Shown here: positions 45,374 to 54,521 of the stretch, piece after piece | Numbering within the stretch: the stretch's first letter is position 1 | How the letters are laid out: every line of letters starts with the position of its first letter | NCBI GenBank assembly: GCA_030427925.1 | Contig: JAUICJ010000016.1 | Span: forward strand, 1 to 63,289 | Length of the DNA: 63,289 nt | Source: Bacteroidia bacterium | GTDB taxonomy: Bacteria; Bacteroidota; Bacteroidia; Flavobacteriales_D; Sanyastnellaceae | Reading direction: 5' to 3' | Made by a program: the position numbers and the translations under genes | Notes under the pieces: generated by a model | What the model saw: only the letters and a program-made list of their open reading frames with translations | What the model was told of the DNA's origin: nothing | The model's database searches: none

Positions 45374-48300
45374 ATGATTCGACCCCTGATCGTCTTCGCT
45401 GGGTGGTTCATGTTCAGCAGTTTGTCGGCCCAAATCGTGGTGAACGAAGCTTCGAGCTCGGGCGGTATGCAGGACGTGCTCGGCGCGGACGTGGATTGGT
45501 TGGAGCTGCGCAACCTGGGGAGCGCGCCGGCGGAACTCGCCGGGATGTGGCTGTCCGATGACGCACAGCAGTGGGCGAAGTGGGCGTTTCCGGCCTCCAC
45601 CCCCGCCCTTGCGCCGGGTGAGCGCCGGGTGGTGCTCGCTTCGGGCCGCGGGACCGTGGAAGCCTGGGAGCTCGCGGTGCATGAAGGGCAGGCCTTTCGG
45701 TACGCCACGGAAGCGACGGCTGCTTGGCGCGAGGAAGGGTTCGACGACGCGAATTGGGCCGTGGGTACGGGCGGGTTCGGCGTGGGCGACGGCGATGACG
45801 TCACCGTGCTGCCCGGCGGGACGCACGCCGTTTACCTCAGGCGGACCTTCGAAGTGGACGACCCGGACGAGGTCGCGCTGGCGCTGTTGGCCGTGGACGC
45901 CGACGACGGGTTCATCGCGTACTTGAATGGCCGGGAGATCGGGCGGTCCGAGAACATGCAGTGGGCCACGCCGGGGTTGGCGGTGCCGGTGCCCGCGTGG
46001 TCGACGGAGGCCCAGCTGTACCAGGGGGAGGCGCCGGAAGTCGTCGCGCTGGATTTGGGTCGGTGGTTGCGCGCGGGGGAGAATGCGTTCGCGTTGGAGG
46101 TGCATGGCGTGCTGGGGGGATCCGCGGATTTGACGGCGCGGCCGTTTTTGGCCTTGGGCCTGGTGGAAGGCCAAACCACCACCCCGCTGCCCCCGTGGCT
46201 CCTGCCGCCCGCCGAGCCCATGCACACGAACTTCAAGCTGCAGGCGGGCGAAACCGTGGTGCTCACCTCGCCCAGCGGACTCCCCATCGACGCCCTGCCC
46301 CTCCCCGACGGCTTGCGGCTCGGCCTCAGCACCGGACGCGCGGCGGCGAACCCATCGGCGACCTGCGTGTTCGACGAGCCGACGCCCGGTGCGGCGAACG
46401 GATCGACCTGCTTCAGCGGCATCGCGCCTGCGCCAGCGCTTGAACCGGCGTCCGGCTGGTACGGCTCCGCGGTGACCGTGAGCGGCGATGGCGTTCGGTT
46501 CACGCTCGACGGGAGCGACCCAACGGCGAACTCGCCCATGCTCCAAGGGGCGATTCCGATTGCGAACACCGTGGTCGTCCACGCCCGGACCTTCGCAGCG
46601 GGCCTCGTGCCCAGCGAAGTCGTCACGCGCACCTACTTCATCGGAGAAGACGAACCCGCCGTCCCCGTGGTCAGCATCGCCACCCACCCCGACCACCTGT
46701 GGGATTGGGAGACGGGGATTTATGTGCTCGGGCCCAATGCGCAGCCGGACTACCCGTTTTTGGACGCGAACTTTTGGCAGCCGTGGTCGCGGTTCAGCCG
46801 GTACGCTTGGTTCGACGATGGAGGCGCGCTGATCGATGCCGGGGCGCTGGACTTGGAAATCCACGGCGGGTGGTCGCGCGGCGAACCCCAAAAGTCCTTC
46901 CGCCTCGACTTCAAAAACCGCTACTCCGGAGACTTGCAGGTCCCCGTCTTCGCCGACCGCCCCGGACTGGCCACCTTCGGCAACCTGAACCTGCGCAACG
47001 GCGGGCAAACCAGCTGGACGAACAAGCTCAAGGACGGATTCTTATCGACGTTGGCGCTCCAGGATTTGCGGGCCCCGGCGGGCGCGTGGCAGCCGGTGGA
47101 GCTGTGGTTGAACGGCGAATACTGGGGAGCGTATGGCGCTCGGGAGAAGACCGACGAGCGGTGGATCGCGGACGCTTACGGGATTCCGGAAGAGGATGTG
47201 GACCTGCTGAACCAGTGGGAGCCGCTGGAGGGGCCGCCGTCGGCGTTCGATGTGTCGGTCGCGCCGTTGTTGGAACTGGAGGGGGAAGCGTTCGCTGCGC
47301 GGTTTGGCCAAACCTTCGACCTCCCCGCCTACATCGACTACTTCGCGCTGCAAATCCACGGCCAAAACATCGACTGGATTTCGGCCGACTGGGGCACGAA
47401 GAACATGAAGTACTTCCGCAACGGGCGCGAGGGCGGGCCGTGGCGGTACATCCTGTTCGACCTCGACGCGACCTTCGGCGAGTGGGGCACGCCCCCGTCC
47501 TTCAATGCCCTGAACGCCGCGCTCAACCCGCCCTACCCGACGGTGCACAGCGACGTGTTCGAGGCGTTCCTCGACCACCCCGAGCTGCGGTGCCAATTCG
47601 TGACGCGCTACACGGACCTGCTGAACTCGACCTTCGAGCCTAGCGCGTTCGAGGCGCGGCTGTGGGAGGCCGCCGAGGCCTTGGCGCCGGCGATGCCGCG
47701 GCACGTGGACCGCTGGGATTCGCCGGTTTCCGTGGAATACTGGCAGCAGCAAGTGGGCCAAATCGCGCAACACAACGCCGCCCGCATCGCCCCTTCCCGT
47801 GCCCACCTCGGCACCACCCTCAACCTCGGCTCCGCCCACACGGTCACGACGACTTGGGCTCCGACCGGCGGCGGAACCGTGACGGTCAACGACCTTCCCG
47901 GCGCGATCCCGAGCTGGTCGGGCGACTACTACGGGACCTGCCCGATCGAGTTGGCGGCTTGGCCCGCGGACGGCTTCGGCTTCACGGGCTGGGACGCGAA
48001 CGCGCACGGCACCGACCTTGACCTGTCGGCCCCGTTCCTGTCCGTAGAACTCACCACCTCCGACCTGTTCCGGGCGAACTTCGCGCCCTGCCTCGGCAAC
48101 GCCGAACTCGTCATCAGCGCCCTTCCCGACGGTTCGTTCCTCGCCACAGCGACCGGCCTGCCCGCCCCTGGCCTCATCCGGTGGTGGCAAAACGGCACCG
48201 CCATCGCAGAAGGGACCGCGTGCACCACCGCCGACCCGGACCTGCCGCTCCATGCCACCCTGACCATAGGGGATTGCACCCTCGTCGTGAGCGCGGAGGG

Positions 48301-48559
48301 CGAAACGGGAGCGATGGAAGTGGCGGAGCTGGAAGAAGAGCGCGGGCGCATTCTGCCGAATCCGGCGACCGCGACGGCCACCCTGAGCCCGCCGCCCGGC
48401 GCCGACCGCGCCACCGTAACGGCGCTGGGCCGCGTCATCGACGAAGTGCGGGCGGATGCGATCTTGGACGTGTCGGAATGGCCGGCTGGGGTGTACGTCG
48501 TGGTTTGGCATAAGGGAATTGAATACCTGTCATCAGAACGGTTGATGGTTCTGCATTGA
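45374..48559 (+). CDS. Secreted CotH-kinase family protein with lamin-tail domain and T9SS type A sorting domain
   Basis: A 1061-residue protein from ATG 45374; the signal peptide ends at SSLSAQ. An N-terminal lamin-tail domain (VVNEASSS...DWLELRN, about 20-110) is followed by a jelly-roll-like region, a second lamin-tail-like end (DEPTPGAANGSTC), a chitobiase C-like module (FTLDGSDPTANSP) and a CotH domain with DLEIHGGWSRGEPQKSFRLDF, LWLNGEYWGAYGAREK, NWxD-like HGQNIDWISADWGTKNMKYF and LFDLDATFG (about 430-790). The last 75 residues form a type A T9SS domain (LPNPATATATL ... WPAGVYVVVW). CotH enzymes are atypical protein kinases; here surface phosphorylation or a structural role is possible. 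Confidence 0.92.
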   Translation: MIRPLIVFAGWFMFSSLSAQIVVNEASSSGGMQDVLGADVDWLELRNLGSAPAELAGMWLSDDAQQWAKWAFPASTPALAPGERRVVLASGRGTVEAWELAVHEGQAFRYATEATAAWREEGFDDANWAVGTGGFGVGDGDDVTVLPGGTHAVYLRRTFEVDDPDEVALALLAVDADDGFIAYLNGREIGRSENMQWATPGLAVPVPAWSTEAQLYQGEAPEVVALDLGRWLRAGENAFALEVHGVLGGSADLTARPFLALGLVEGQTTTPLPPWLLPPAEPMHTNFKLQAGETVVLTSPSGLPIDALPLPDGLRLGLSTGRAAANPSATCVFDEPTPGAANGSTCFSGIAPAPALEPASGWYGSAVTVSGDGVRFTLDGSDPTANSPMLQGAIPIANTVVVHARTFAAGLVPSEVVTRTYFIGEDEPAVPVVSIATHPDHLWDWETGIYVLGPNAQPDYPFLDANFWQPWSRFSRYAWFDDGGALIDAGALDLEIHGGWSRGEPQKSFRLDFKNRYSGDLQVPVFADRPGLATFGNLNLRNGGQTSWTNKLKDGFLSTLALQDLRAPAGAWQPVELWLNGEYWGAYGAREKTDERWIADAYGIPEEDVDLLNQWEPLEGPPSAFDVSVAPLLELEGEAFAARFGQTFDLPAYIDYFALQIHGQNIDWISADWGTKNMKYFRNGREGGPWRYILFDLDATFGEWGTPPSFNALNAALNPPYPTVHSDVFEAFLDHPELRCQFVTRYTDLLNSTFEPSAFEARLWEAAEALAPAMPRHVDRWDSPVSVEYWQQQVGQIAQHNAARIAPSRAHLGTTLNLGSAHTVTTTWAPTGGGTVTVNDLPGAIPSWSGDYYGTCPIELAAWPADGFGFTGWDANAHGTDLDLSAPFLSVELTTSDLFRANFAPCLGNAELVISALPDGSFLATATGLPAPGLIRWWQNGTAIAEGTACTTADPDLPLHATLTIGDCTLVVSAEGETGAMEVAELEEERGRILPNPATATATLSPPPGADRATVTALGRVIDEVRADAILDVSEWPAGVYVVVWHKGIEYLSSERLMVLH

Positions 48560-48618
48560 GTCCGGGTGGCCGCCTGCCTTAGCTTCGCACTGGGCGCGTT
48601 CACTCAAACCTCAATGAA

Positions 48619-49140
48619 ATGGCAGTTCGTTCGATGAATCCCGCGGGCCTGATCCTGGGCGCAGCGCTGTTGTTGGCCGCCTGTTCAGGGCCGGAAGAAG
48701 TGCGCGAACTGCGCAGCGAAACCATGACCATCGTGCTCGAAGCACCGCTGTTCGAAGGCCCCAATCCCGGCCAGTACGAATGGGTGTTCGACCTCGCCGC
48801 GTCCCTGCAACTGGAGGGGCCACGTGAGGTGAAGCGTGCGCATTTAACGCAAGCGGTGTTGACGCCTGGGGATTCGCTGGGGTTCCAGCAGATCCGCTCG
48901 TTCGTCCTCTCGCTCGCCAGCGACAACCCGGAAGTGAGCATGCAGGAAGTGGCGTTCGTCAACCCGGTGGACGCTTCGTCGGCGTCGATTTCGATGGAGG
49001 TGGCGGAGGCGGCGGATGTGGCCGCACACCTGGCGGAGGGCAAGGCCTATGTGGTGCTGGACGTGGACCTTGCCGAGGATGAATGGGAACTAAACCGCAC
49101 CCTGTCCCTCGACCTGACCCTTGAACTTGGATTGAATTGA
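48619..49140 (+). CDS. Lipoprotein of unknown function
   Basis: A 173-residue protein; start at 48619, or ATG 48634. The lipobox LLLAACSG puts the acylated Cys at about residue 22. The mature part looks beta-rich, with no motif I recognise. It is followed after 7 bases by the DUF2147 gene, so lipoprotein, DUF2147 and DUF6268 genes probably form one operon. Together they look like an envelope-associated set. Confidence 0.75.
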   Translation: MAVRSMNPAGLILGAALLLAACSGPEEVRELRSETMTIVLEAPLFEGPNPGQYEWVFDLAASLQLEGPREVKRAHLTQAVLTPGDSLGFQQIRSFVLSLASDNPEVSMQEVAFVNPVDASSASISMEVAEAADVAAHLAEGKAYVVLDVDLAEDEWELNRTLSLDLTLELGLN

Positions 49141-49147
49141 TCGCATC

Positions 49148-49615
49148 ATGAAACACCCTTTCTTCTTGTTGGCCACCCTGGCCGCGTTTGCAGTGGGCTC
49201 ATTGGGCTTCACGTTGGACAAGCCCTCGGGCGATGACCTGATCGGCGTTTGGGAACCGAGCAACGGACGCGCTCGGGTGAAAATCGATCGGATTGGCGAG
49301 AAGTATTACGGACGCATTGTTTGGCTCATCGAGCCCAACGACCCGGAAACCGGCGAGCCGAAAACGGACAAGAACAACCCCGATCCCGCCCTGCAAAACG
49401 TGCCGCTCAAAGGCTACCGGATGCTGAAGGACTTCGTCTACCAGGAAGACGGCACGTGGGCGGAAGGCACCATTTACGACCCGCTCAACGGCAGCACCTA
49501 CAGCTGCATCATCACGATGACCGACCCCAACACGCTGGACATCCGGGGCTTCATCGGCGTCCAGGCGCTCGGGCGGACCGACGTGTGGAAACGCCTTGCG
49601 GTGCCGAAGCGATGA
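49148..49615 (+). CDS. DUF2147 family secreted protein
   Basis: A 155-residue protein with a signal peptide (MKHPFFLLATLAAFAVGSLG). It matches DUF2147 by IGVWEPSNGRARVKIDRIGEKYYGRIVWL in two adjoining strands, then DPETGEPKTDKNNPD, LKGYRMLKDF, GTIYDPLNGSTYSC and RGFIGVQALGRTDVWKR. The family is a lipocalin-like beta barrel of unknown ligand. Its stop overlaps the next start (ATGA), implying co-translation with the DUF6268 barrel protein. A periplasmic location is likely. Confidence 0.92.
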   Translation: MKHPFFLLATLAAFAVGSLGFTLDKPSGDDLIGVWEPSNGRARVKIDRIGEKYYGRIVWLIEPNDPETGEPKTDKNNPDPALQNVPLKGYRMLKDFVYQEDGTWAEGTIYDPLNGSTYSCIITMTDPNTLDIRGFIGVQALGRTDVWKRLAVPKR

Positions 49616-50721
49616 AGGCAGTTCGCGGTTGGTTGCTCGCAGCGGCCCTCGCGCCTGCGGTCTGCGCGGCGCAGGTGGATTCGACGGACGTGTTCGAGGA
49701 GGAAATCGATTTCAGTCTGTACGATGACTTGTCGTTCGCGGATGCGGGAGCACGGCGTTACTGTTCGCCCAAAATCGAAGGCCTGAGCCCGGCGAAGCTC
49801 ATCTCGATCGGTTACGATTTCCAAGGGCCGTATACACTGAACGCCGGGGACCTCCTCGGTGCCGATGGGGAAGTTTTGGCCGCGGGCAGCGATGCTCGGG
49901 TGCAGGCCACGCACGGGATGCGCTTGGCGGCGAACATTCCGGTGATCTCGAAGACGAGCTTGGTTTGGCAAATGGGGGCCAATTATTGGAACACCCGCTA
50001 CGATTACGAAGTGGCACCGGTGGACGACGCGAATCCGCTGCACCAAGCCTTGTCGGAGCACGGCTTGCGGACGATGGGCCTGAACACGACGGCGTTCAAG
50101 CCCTTGAACGACCGGGAATTCCTGCTGTTTCAAGGGTCGGCCGACCTGAGCGGCAACTACGGCTTCGGCTTGATGCCGGGCAAGTACGTGAAGTATTCGG
50201 CGGCATTGATTTACGGGCAGCGTCCGACTGAACGGAAGCAGTGGGGCGTGGGGTTGGCGCGGACGTACCGAGTGGGCGAAATCAACTACATCCCGGTGGT
50301 GCTGTACAACGCCACGGATGCGCGGAACCGGTGGGGCGCTGAGGTGCTGTTCCCTGCTCGGGCTCACGTGCGCCGGACGCTCTCGCCGCGGAAGATGCTC
50401 TTTTTCGGCTACGAGCTCGAGGGGCAGTCGTACCGGCTTTGGAACGACGTGGAGGGTGCGGACTTGCGGCCGGAGGACTTGGAGGTCCGGCGGGGCGAGG
50501 CGCGCGTTCGCTTGGTGTACGAGGCGTCGGTGAAGGATTTCATTTGGATTTCAGTCCAAACCGGTTACCGCATCAACTACCGCTTCGACGTGGACCGATT
50601 GGTGGACGGGGACGAAATCTACCGAGCCTTCGGCTTGCTCCGAGACGACGCGTACGCCCAGGTTAATGGGCTGGGCAACCCGTTCTACGTGAACGTGAGC
50701 TTGAATTTGGTCAGCCCCTGA
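49612..50721 (+). CDS. Outer-membrane beta-barrel protein, DUF6268-like
   Basis: A 369-residue protein from the ATG overlapping the DUF2147 stop; the signal peptide ends AVCAAQ. The body alternates amphipathic strands ending in aromatic residues (YDFQGPYT, WQMGANYWNTRY, LFQGSADLSGNYGF, YSAALIYGQRP) and finishes NPFYVNVSLNLVSP, as expected for a barrel inserted in the outer membrane. Assignment to DUF6268 is from memory of Bacteroidota proteins with similar LNTTAFKPL and FLLFQGSADLSG segments. Transport substrate, if any, is unknown. Confidence 0.72.
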   Translation: MKAVRGWLLAAALAPAVCAAQVDSTDVFEEEIDFSLYDDLSFADAGARRYCSPKIEGLSPAKLISIGYDFQGPYTLNAGDLLGADGEVLAAGSDARVQATHGMRLAANIPVISKTSLVWQMGANYWNTRYDYEVAPVDDANPLHQALSEHGLRTMGLNTTAFKPLNDREFLLFQGSADLSGNYGFGLMPGKYVKYSAALIYGQRPTERKQWGVGLARTYRVGEINYIPVVLYNATDARNRWGAEVLFPARAHVRRTLSPRKMLFFGYELEGQSYRLWNDVEGADLRPEDLEVRRGEARVRLVYEASVKDFIWISVQTGYRINYRFDVDRLVDGDEIYRAFGLLRDDAYAQVNGLGNPFYVNVSLNLVSP

Positions 50722-50747
50722 CGGGCGCAGCGCGGAAAACCGCTCGA

Positions 50748-53700
50748 TCAGCAAGGCAATCCGAACACAGCGAGGACCAAAAGGAAATCGCTGATGCCGA
50801 CCCACTCGTCGCCATTCAGGTCGGTGGTGCACGCCCCAGTGCAGCCGAATTCGCTCAAGATGTGCAGGACATCGGAGATGGTGACCAAGCCATCGGCATT
50901 GAAGTCCCCGGGGCACGCCTCAGCGCAGTCGGCGGCAACGGTGAAGGTCGTGCTGTACGACCACGATGAAGGCGGGTACGGGACTGCTTGGAGGTACAAC
51001 TGAAACAGCTCGCCCGTCCCCGGCTCCACCCCGTCGACCACCCAAGCGAAGCTGCCGGTATTCTCCACCACGCCCAACGAGAACCACGCGGCATTCAAGG
51101 TCGCGTTGATCACACTCAACGCCACCTCGCCGCTGGGATCGCCGCCCGTCCACGAAACGAGCACGGTATCGCCCAAACAAACTTCCGACACCAGCGGCTC
51201 AAACGACAACTCCGGGTACGCGCACGTTCCGTCATCGTAAGTCGCCAACGGATTGAAATTCAACGCTCCGGAATCCGTGCACCCCAGCACATCGTCCGCG
51301 TAATAGCACGAACCGTCATCGACCTCAGCGGCCGGGTCGTGGTTCAAGGCACTCGGGTCGGTGCACCCGAAAATGGGGTACGTGCACGAGCCGTCGTCCG
51401 CGAGGGCGTTCGGGTCGAAATTGAATGCCCCCTCATCCGTACAGCCCAGGAATTCCTCGCACGGCGCGTTAACCCCCACGAGGCCACTCGCGCCGCCCTC
51501 TCCCGAAGCGATCTCCTCGGAATTGAGCAGCAGGGACCACGAGATTTCGGCGAGGTAGGCACCGCCACCGGCCGTGTAGGTGTAGCAGCCGGTGGGAAGG
51601 CAGAATTCGGTTTGGCCTTCATCGCCCGACGGGAGGGTAAAACTGGCCTGCGAAACGCCGAGGACATCGAAAAAGGTCAACTCGTTGCCGTTCCAGCCGT
51701 CGCCGTACCCGTCGTACAGGTTCAACGTCAACGCAGCATCATCGCCGCAGTCCAGCGGGTACGTGCACGTCCCATCGTCGTCCACGGCAAACGGATTGTA
51801 ATTCAGCGCCGCCTCGTCGGTGCACCCATACGTGGCGTAGAGTTGACCCGCCGCGATGGGTTCGCCCGGCTTCGCATTGTACGCGTAATCCAGCAGGGTC
51901 ACTGCGTCTCCGGACTCGCTGACCTCGAGGCGCATCCAGCCGTAATGGAAGCGCTCCGCGATGGTGAATTTTACGCCGGCGAAAGCGATTTGGCCTTGCC
52001 AATCGGGGTAAGCCGGGGAGGAAATGACCAGCTGCGTCTCGAGCTCCGTGGTGTACTCCCAATTGCCGGCTGCCCCGATGGAATCCCCGGCTTGCAGCAG
52101 CGCGAGGTTTGTGGAACCGGGCGCGCACAGGCCCGATTTGTGGTACGTTTCCAAGCGGAAGTGGTCGTTGATGTACCACAGGCCAAAATCCGCATCCCCC
52201 ACCCCCCACGTGAACCACTTCCACTCCAAGCCCCCGCTCGACACGGAGATGCTCCCTTCCGGCGCGACGTCCTCGTGCACGATGCCGTACGGATCGGCAA
52301 AATCCAGGTTCAGGGACTGCGTCAAATCCATCCCGTCCGCACCGCCTTCGATGAGCGCGGGGTCCCAAGCCAGCACCACGTTCACGTCGGCCGCGTCGCT
52401 GTGTTGCAGCGCGCTGCCCGCAAAGGACACCTCGACCTGCGTAGCGTTCAAGCGCTGCACCTGCACGGTCAGGCCCTCCGGCACGTTGGTCGCCTCGACG
52501 CCTTCGCCCGGGCCGACTGCGTCGAACTCCGCCCAGGTCGCCCCGTGCAGCTCCACGAGCCGGTGGGAACCGATGCTGCCCGTGTTGGCGGCCGATTCGT
52601 GGAAGGTCGTTTGGGTGTAGGCGAGCACGGGGCCTTGCACCTCCCCCGCTTCGATGGGGGCGCCCGGCGCCTCGTTGTACGCCATGTCGAGGGCGTAATA
52701 GTGGTCGCCCGATTCGCTCACGCGCAGCCGAATCCAGCCGTAATGCGCGTTGCCGCCGCGCTGAAATTCCACGCCGACGAAAGCGGTTTGGCCGTTCCAA
52801 TCGGTGTAATCCGGGTTGGACAAGTCGAGCTGGTCGGGGTACCAGGGACCGGGCTCGGTGATGTCCGAATCGGGGCCGATGAGCGTGCCGGCGGGAAGCG
52901 GCGTCAGCTGGGAAGTTCCGGGATTGCAGATGGCGCCGTTACCGTAGGTCTCGAGTTTGATTTGGTCCAAATCGTAGTGGAAAAAGCCAAAATCCGCCGC
53001 CTCCGCCCCCATCGTGAACCACGTCCACCGGCGGCCCTCGAAAAAGTTGTGCGCGTCCTCCACCAAATCCACGAACACCACCTCATACGGATCCCGGAAC
53101 TCCAGCGCCAAATCGGTCTTCGACGGGTTGTAGAGGTCGGCCAAGGCCACGCCGTCGAACGGCGCTGCGGTGAAGTGAATGCCGATGGAATCCACTGAAT
53201 TCGCGGCGGCGTGGGCGGCGACTTGCCCGCTGAGCTGGAGCAGGGCGTGGGTGGCATCGGTGACCACCACCGACAACGTCAGGCCTTCGGGCACGTTGCT
53301 CGTCGTGAAATCCACCCCGGGGGCGAGGGGGCCGGTGGTGGCGAACTGCAGGTCGAGGAGCGCGATCGGGATTTGGCTTTCCACGGAGCCGTCGTTCGCA
53401 TCCGATTCCTCGAACGCCCCTTTGAGGTAGACCAAACGCGGCAAGAACTCCTCCTGCAGGAACACCGACGCCTGGTTCTCCGGGGTCCACAGGTTGTTCC
53501 GCCCCCCGACGTCGGAGCACATCGCCGCCACCATGCGCGCCCTCTGGCCCGTGGTGAACATGCTCGAACAGTTCGCGTAGTCCATGAAGTTTTGGACGTT
53601 GTCGAGGGTGCCGCACGAGGCGGCGTCCAGCGCGCAGCCCCAGTTGCCGATGGTGTTGGGCGTGTCTTCGACCTCGTCGTCGTGGAGGCACGCTTCGGCG

Positions 53701-54440
53701 GATTGGTGCGCGGTTTGGTCCCCCCAAGTGTGCTTCAAATTCGCCCAGTGCCCCACCTCGTGCGTGAGGATCTTGTAATGGGTCCAAACCGCGGTTTCCG
53801 TCCGCCCGACCGCCCAGTACGAAGCCACAATCCCGTCGTAAATCGAAGCGCTCCCCTCCACGTCCGCGGGATAAAAAGCAAAGGCCGATCCGTTTCCGCC
53901 ATTCGAGGAATGGACCACCCAAATGTTCAGGTAGCGCGTGGGATCCCACTGGATCAGCTCCTTCAGCCCGATGTTGCTCCCATTGTAGGTGTGGTGCGAT
54001 TGGAGGCGGTTGATGCCCGTGGTCGGCTCGCCGTTGGGCGCAAAATCCGCCAGCCGAAAGGACATCCCCACATCGGCGACCAGGTCCACGAAGCTCGCAT
54101 GCACGTCGGCGAGCTCGGGGTTCGTGGCCGAAAAATCCTCGTTGAGCTGGACCACCGCTTCGTGGATTTGGGCATCGGAGATGTTCTCCACCCCACCGTC
54201 GTGGACGACGTGGAACACGACCGGAATCACCAGTTCGGAGGGCAAATCATCCAAGGCTTCCATCGAAAACGCCTGGGTGAAATTCGACAAGAACTGCGCG
54301 CGCGCGGATTGCTCCGCCTGCCATTCCGGGTGCTCGTCGTGCATGCGCTGGGTTTGCTCGGCATGCTCGCAGCGGTGCTGGGCTTGAGCGGTGAGCGCGG
54401 CGAAAAGGAGCAACAAAAACGGGAGGCGGTGGATGTTCAT
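50748..54440 (-). CDS. Secreted M43 (pappalysin-like) metalloprotease with C-terminal dockerin-like pair
   Basis: A 1230-residue protein from ATG 54440 (MNIHRLPFLLLLFAALTAQAQ). The catalytic domain has VIPVVFHVVHDGG, HEVGHWANLKHTWGD (zinc ligands starting near residue 227) and a Met-turn near NFMDYANCSSMFT; this extended HExxHxxxxxHTWGD motif is the M43/cytophagalysin signature. Two copies of a beta-rich module (each with DPYxxVxxD, WTWFTMGAEAADFGF-like and HYGWIRLRVSESGD) follow, then several GCTDEAALNYNP/DDGTC modules, an Ig-like domain and a Cys-bracketed double dockerin-like end. It is predicted to be an extracellular protease. It lacks a T9SS CTD and lies 81 bases downstream of the cohesin-like gene on the same strand. 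Confidence 0.92.
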   Translation of the reverse strand: MNIHRLPFLLLLFAALTAQAQHRCEHAEQTQRMHDEHPEWQAEQSARAQFLSNFTQAFSMEALDDLPSELVIPVVFHVVHDGGVENISDAQIHEAVVQLNEDFSATNPELADVHASFVDLVADVGMSFRLADFAPNGEPTTGINRLQSHHTYNGSNIGLKELIQWDPTRYLNIWVVHSSNGGNGSAFAFYPADVEGSASIYDGIVASYWAVGRTETAVWTHYKILTHEVGHWANLKHTWGDQTAHQSAEACLHDDEVEDTPNTIGNWGCALDAASCGTLDNVQNFMDYANCSSMFTTGQRARMVAAMCSDVGGRNNLWTPENQASVFLQEEFLPRLVYLKGAFEESDANDGSVESQIPIALLDLQFATTGPLAPGVDFTTSNVPEGLTLSVVVTDATHALLQLSGQVAAHAAANSVDSIGIHFTAAPFDGVALADLYNPSKTDLALEFRDPYEVVFVDLVEDAHNFFEGRRWTWFTMGAEAADFGFFHYDLDQIKLETYGNGAICNPGTSQLTPLPAGTLIGPDSDITEPGPWYPDQLDLSNPDYTDWNGQTAFVGVEFQRGGNAHYGWIRLRVSESGDHYYALDMAYNEAPGAPIEAGEVQGPVLAYTQTTFHESAANTGSIGSHRLVELHGATWAEFDAVGPGEGVEATNVPEGLTVQVQRLNATQVEVSFAGSALQHSDAADVNVVLAWDPALIEGGADGMDLTQSLNLDFADPYGIVHEDVAPEGSISVSSGGLEWKWFTWGVGDADFGLWYINDHFRLETYHKSGLCAPGSTNLALLQAGDSIGAAGNWEYTTELETQLVISSPAYPDWQGQIAFAGVKFTIAERFHYGWMRLEVSESGDAVTLLDYAYNAKPGEPIAAGQLYATYGCTDEAALNYNPFAVDDDGTCTYPLDCGDDAALTLNLYDGYGDGWNGNELTFFDVLGVSQASFTLPSGDEGQTEFCLPTGCYTYTAGGGAYLAEISWSLLLNSEEIASGEGGASGLVGVNAPCEEFLGCTDEGAFNFDPNALADDGSCTYPIFGCTDPSALNHDPAAEVDDGSCYYADDVLGCTDSGALNFNPLATYDDGTCAYPELSFEPLVSEVCLGDTVLVSWTGGDPSGEVALSVINATLNAAWFSLGVVENTGSFAWVVDGVEPGTGELFQLYLQAVPYPPSSWSYSTTFTVAADCAEACPGDFNADGLVTISDVLHILSEFGCTGACTTDLNGDEWVGISDFLLVLAVFGLPC
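50751..50915 (-). other. Cys-bracketed double dockerin-like C-terminal module (M43 protease)
   Basis: This codes for DFNADGLVTISD and DLNGDEWVGISD loops, each followed by a Leu-rich helix ending FG. CPGD opens the module, FGCTGAC separates the loops and LPC closes it. It is the same layout as in the M12B protease and the cohesin-like protein. Confidence 0.7.
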
Positions 54441-54521
54441 GGCGGTCAATTCGGGCCCGAAGTCATCCACCAGGCGGGGTTCGTCCGAAGGCTTCTGAAT
54501 ATACGCCTTCTTTTATTGAGG

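Noticed and set aside
50722-50747. Short AGCG...CGCT-like hairpin between convergent genes
   Set aside because: The stem is short and interrupted and lacks a T-tract on either strand.
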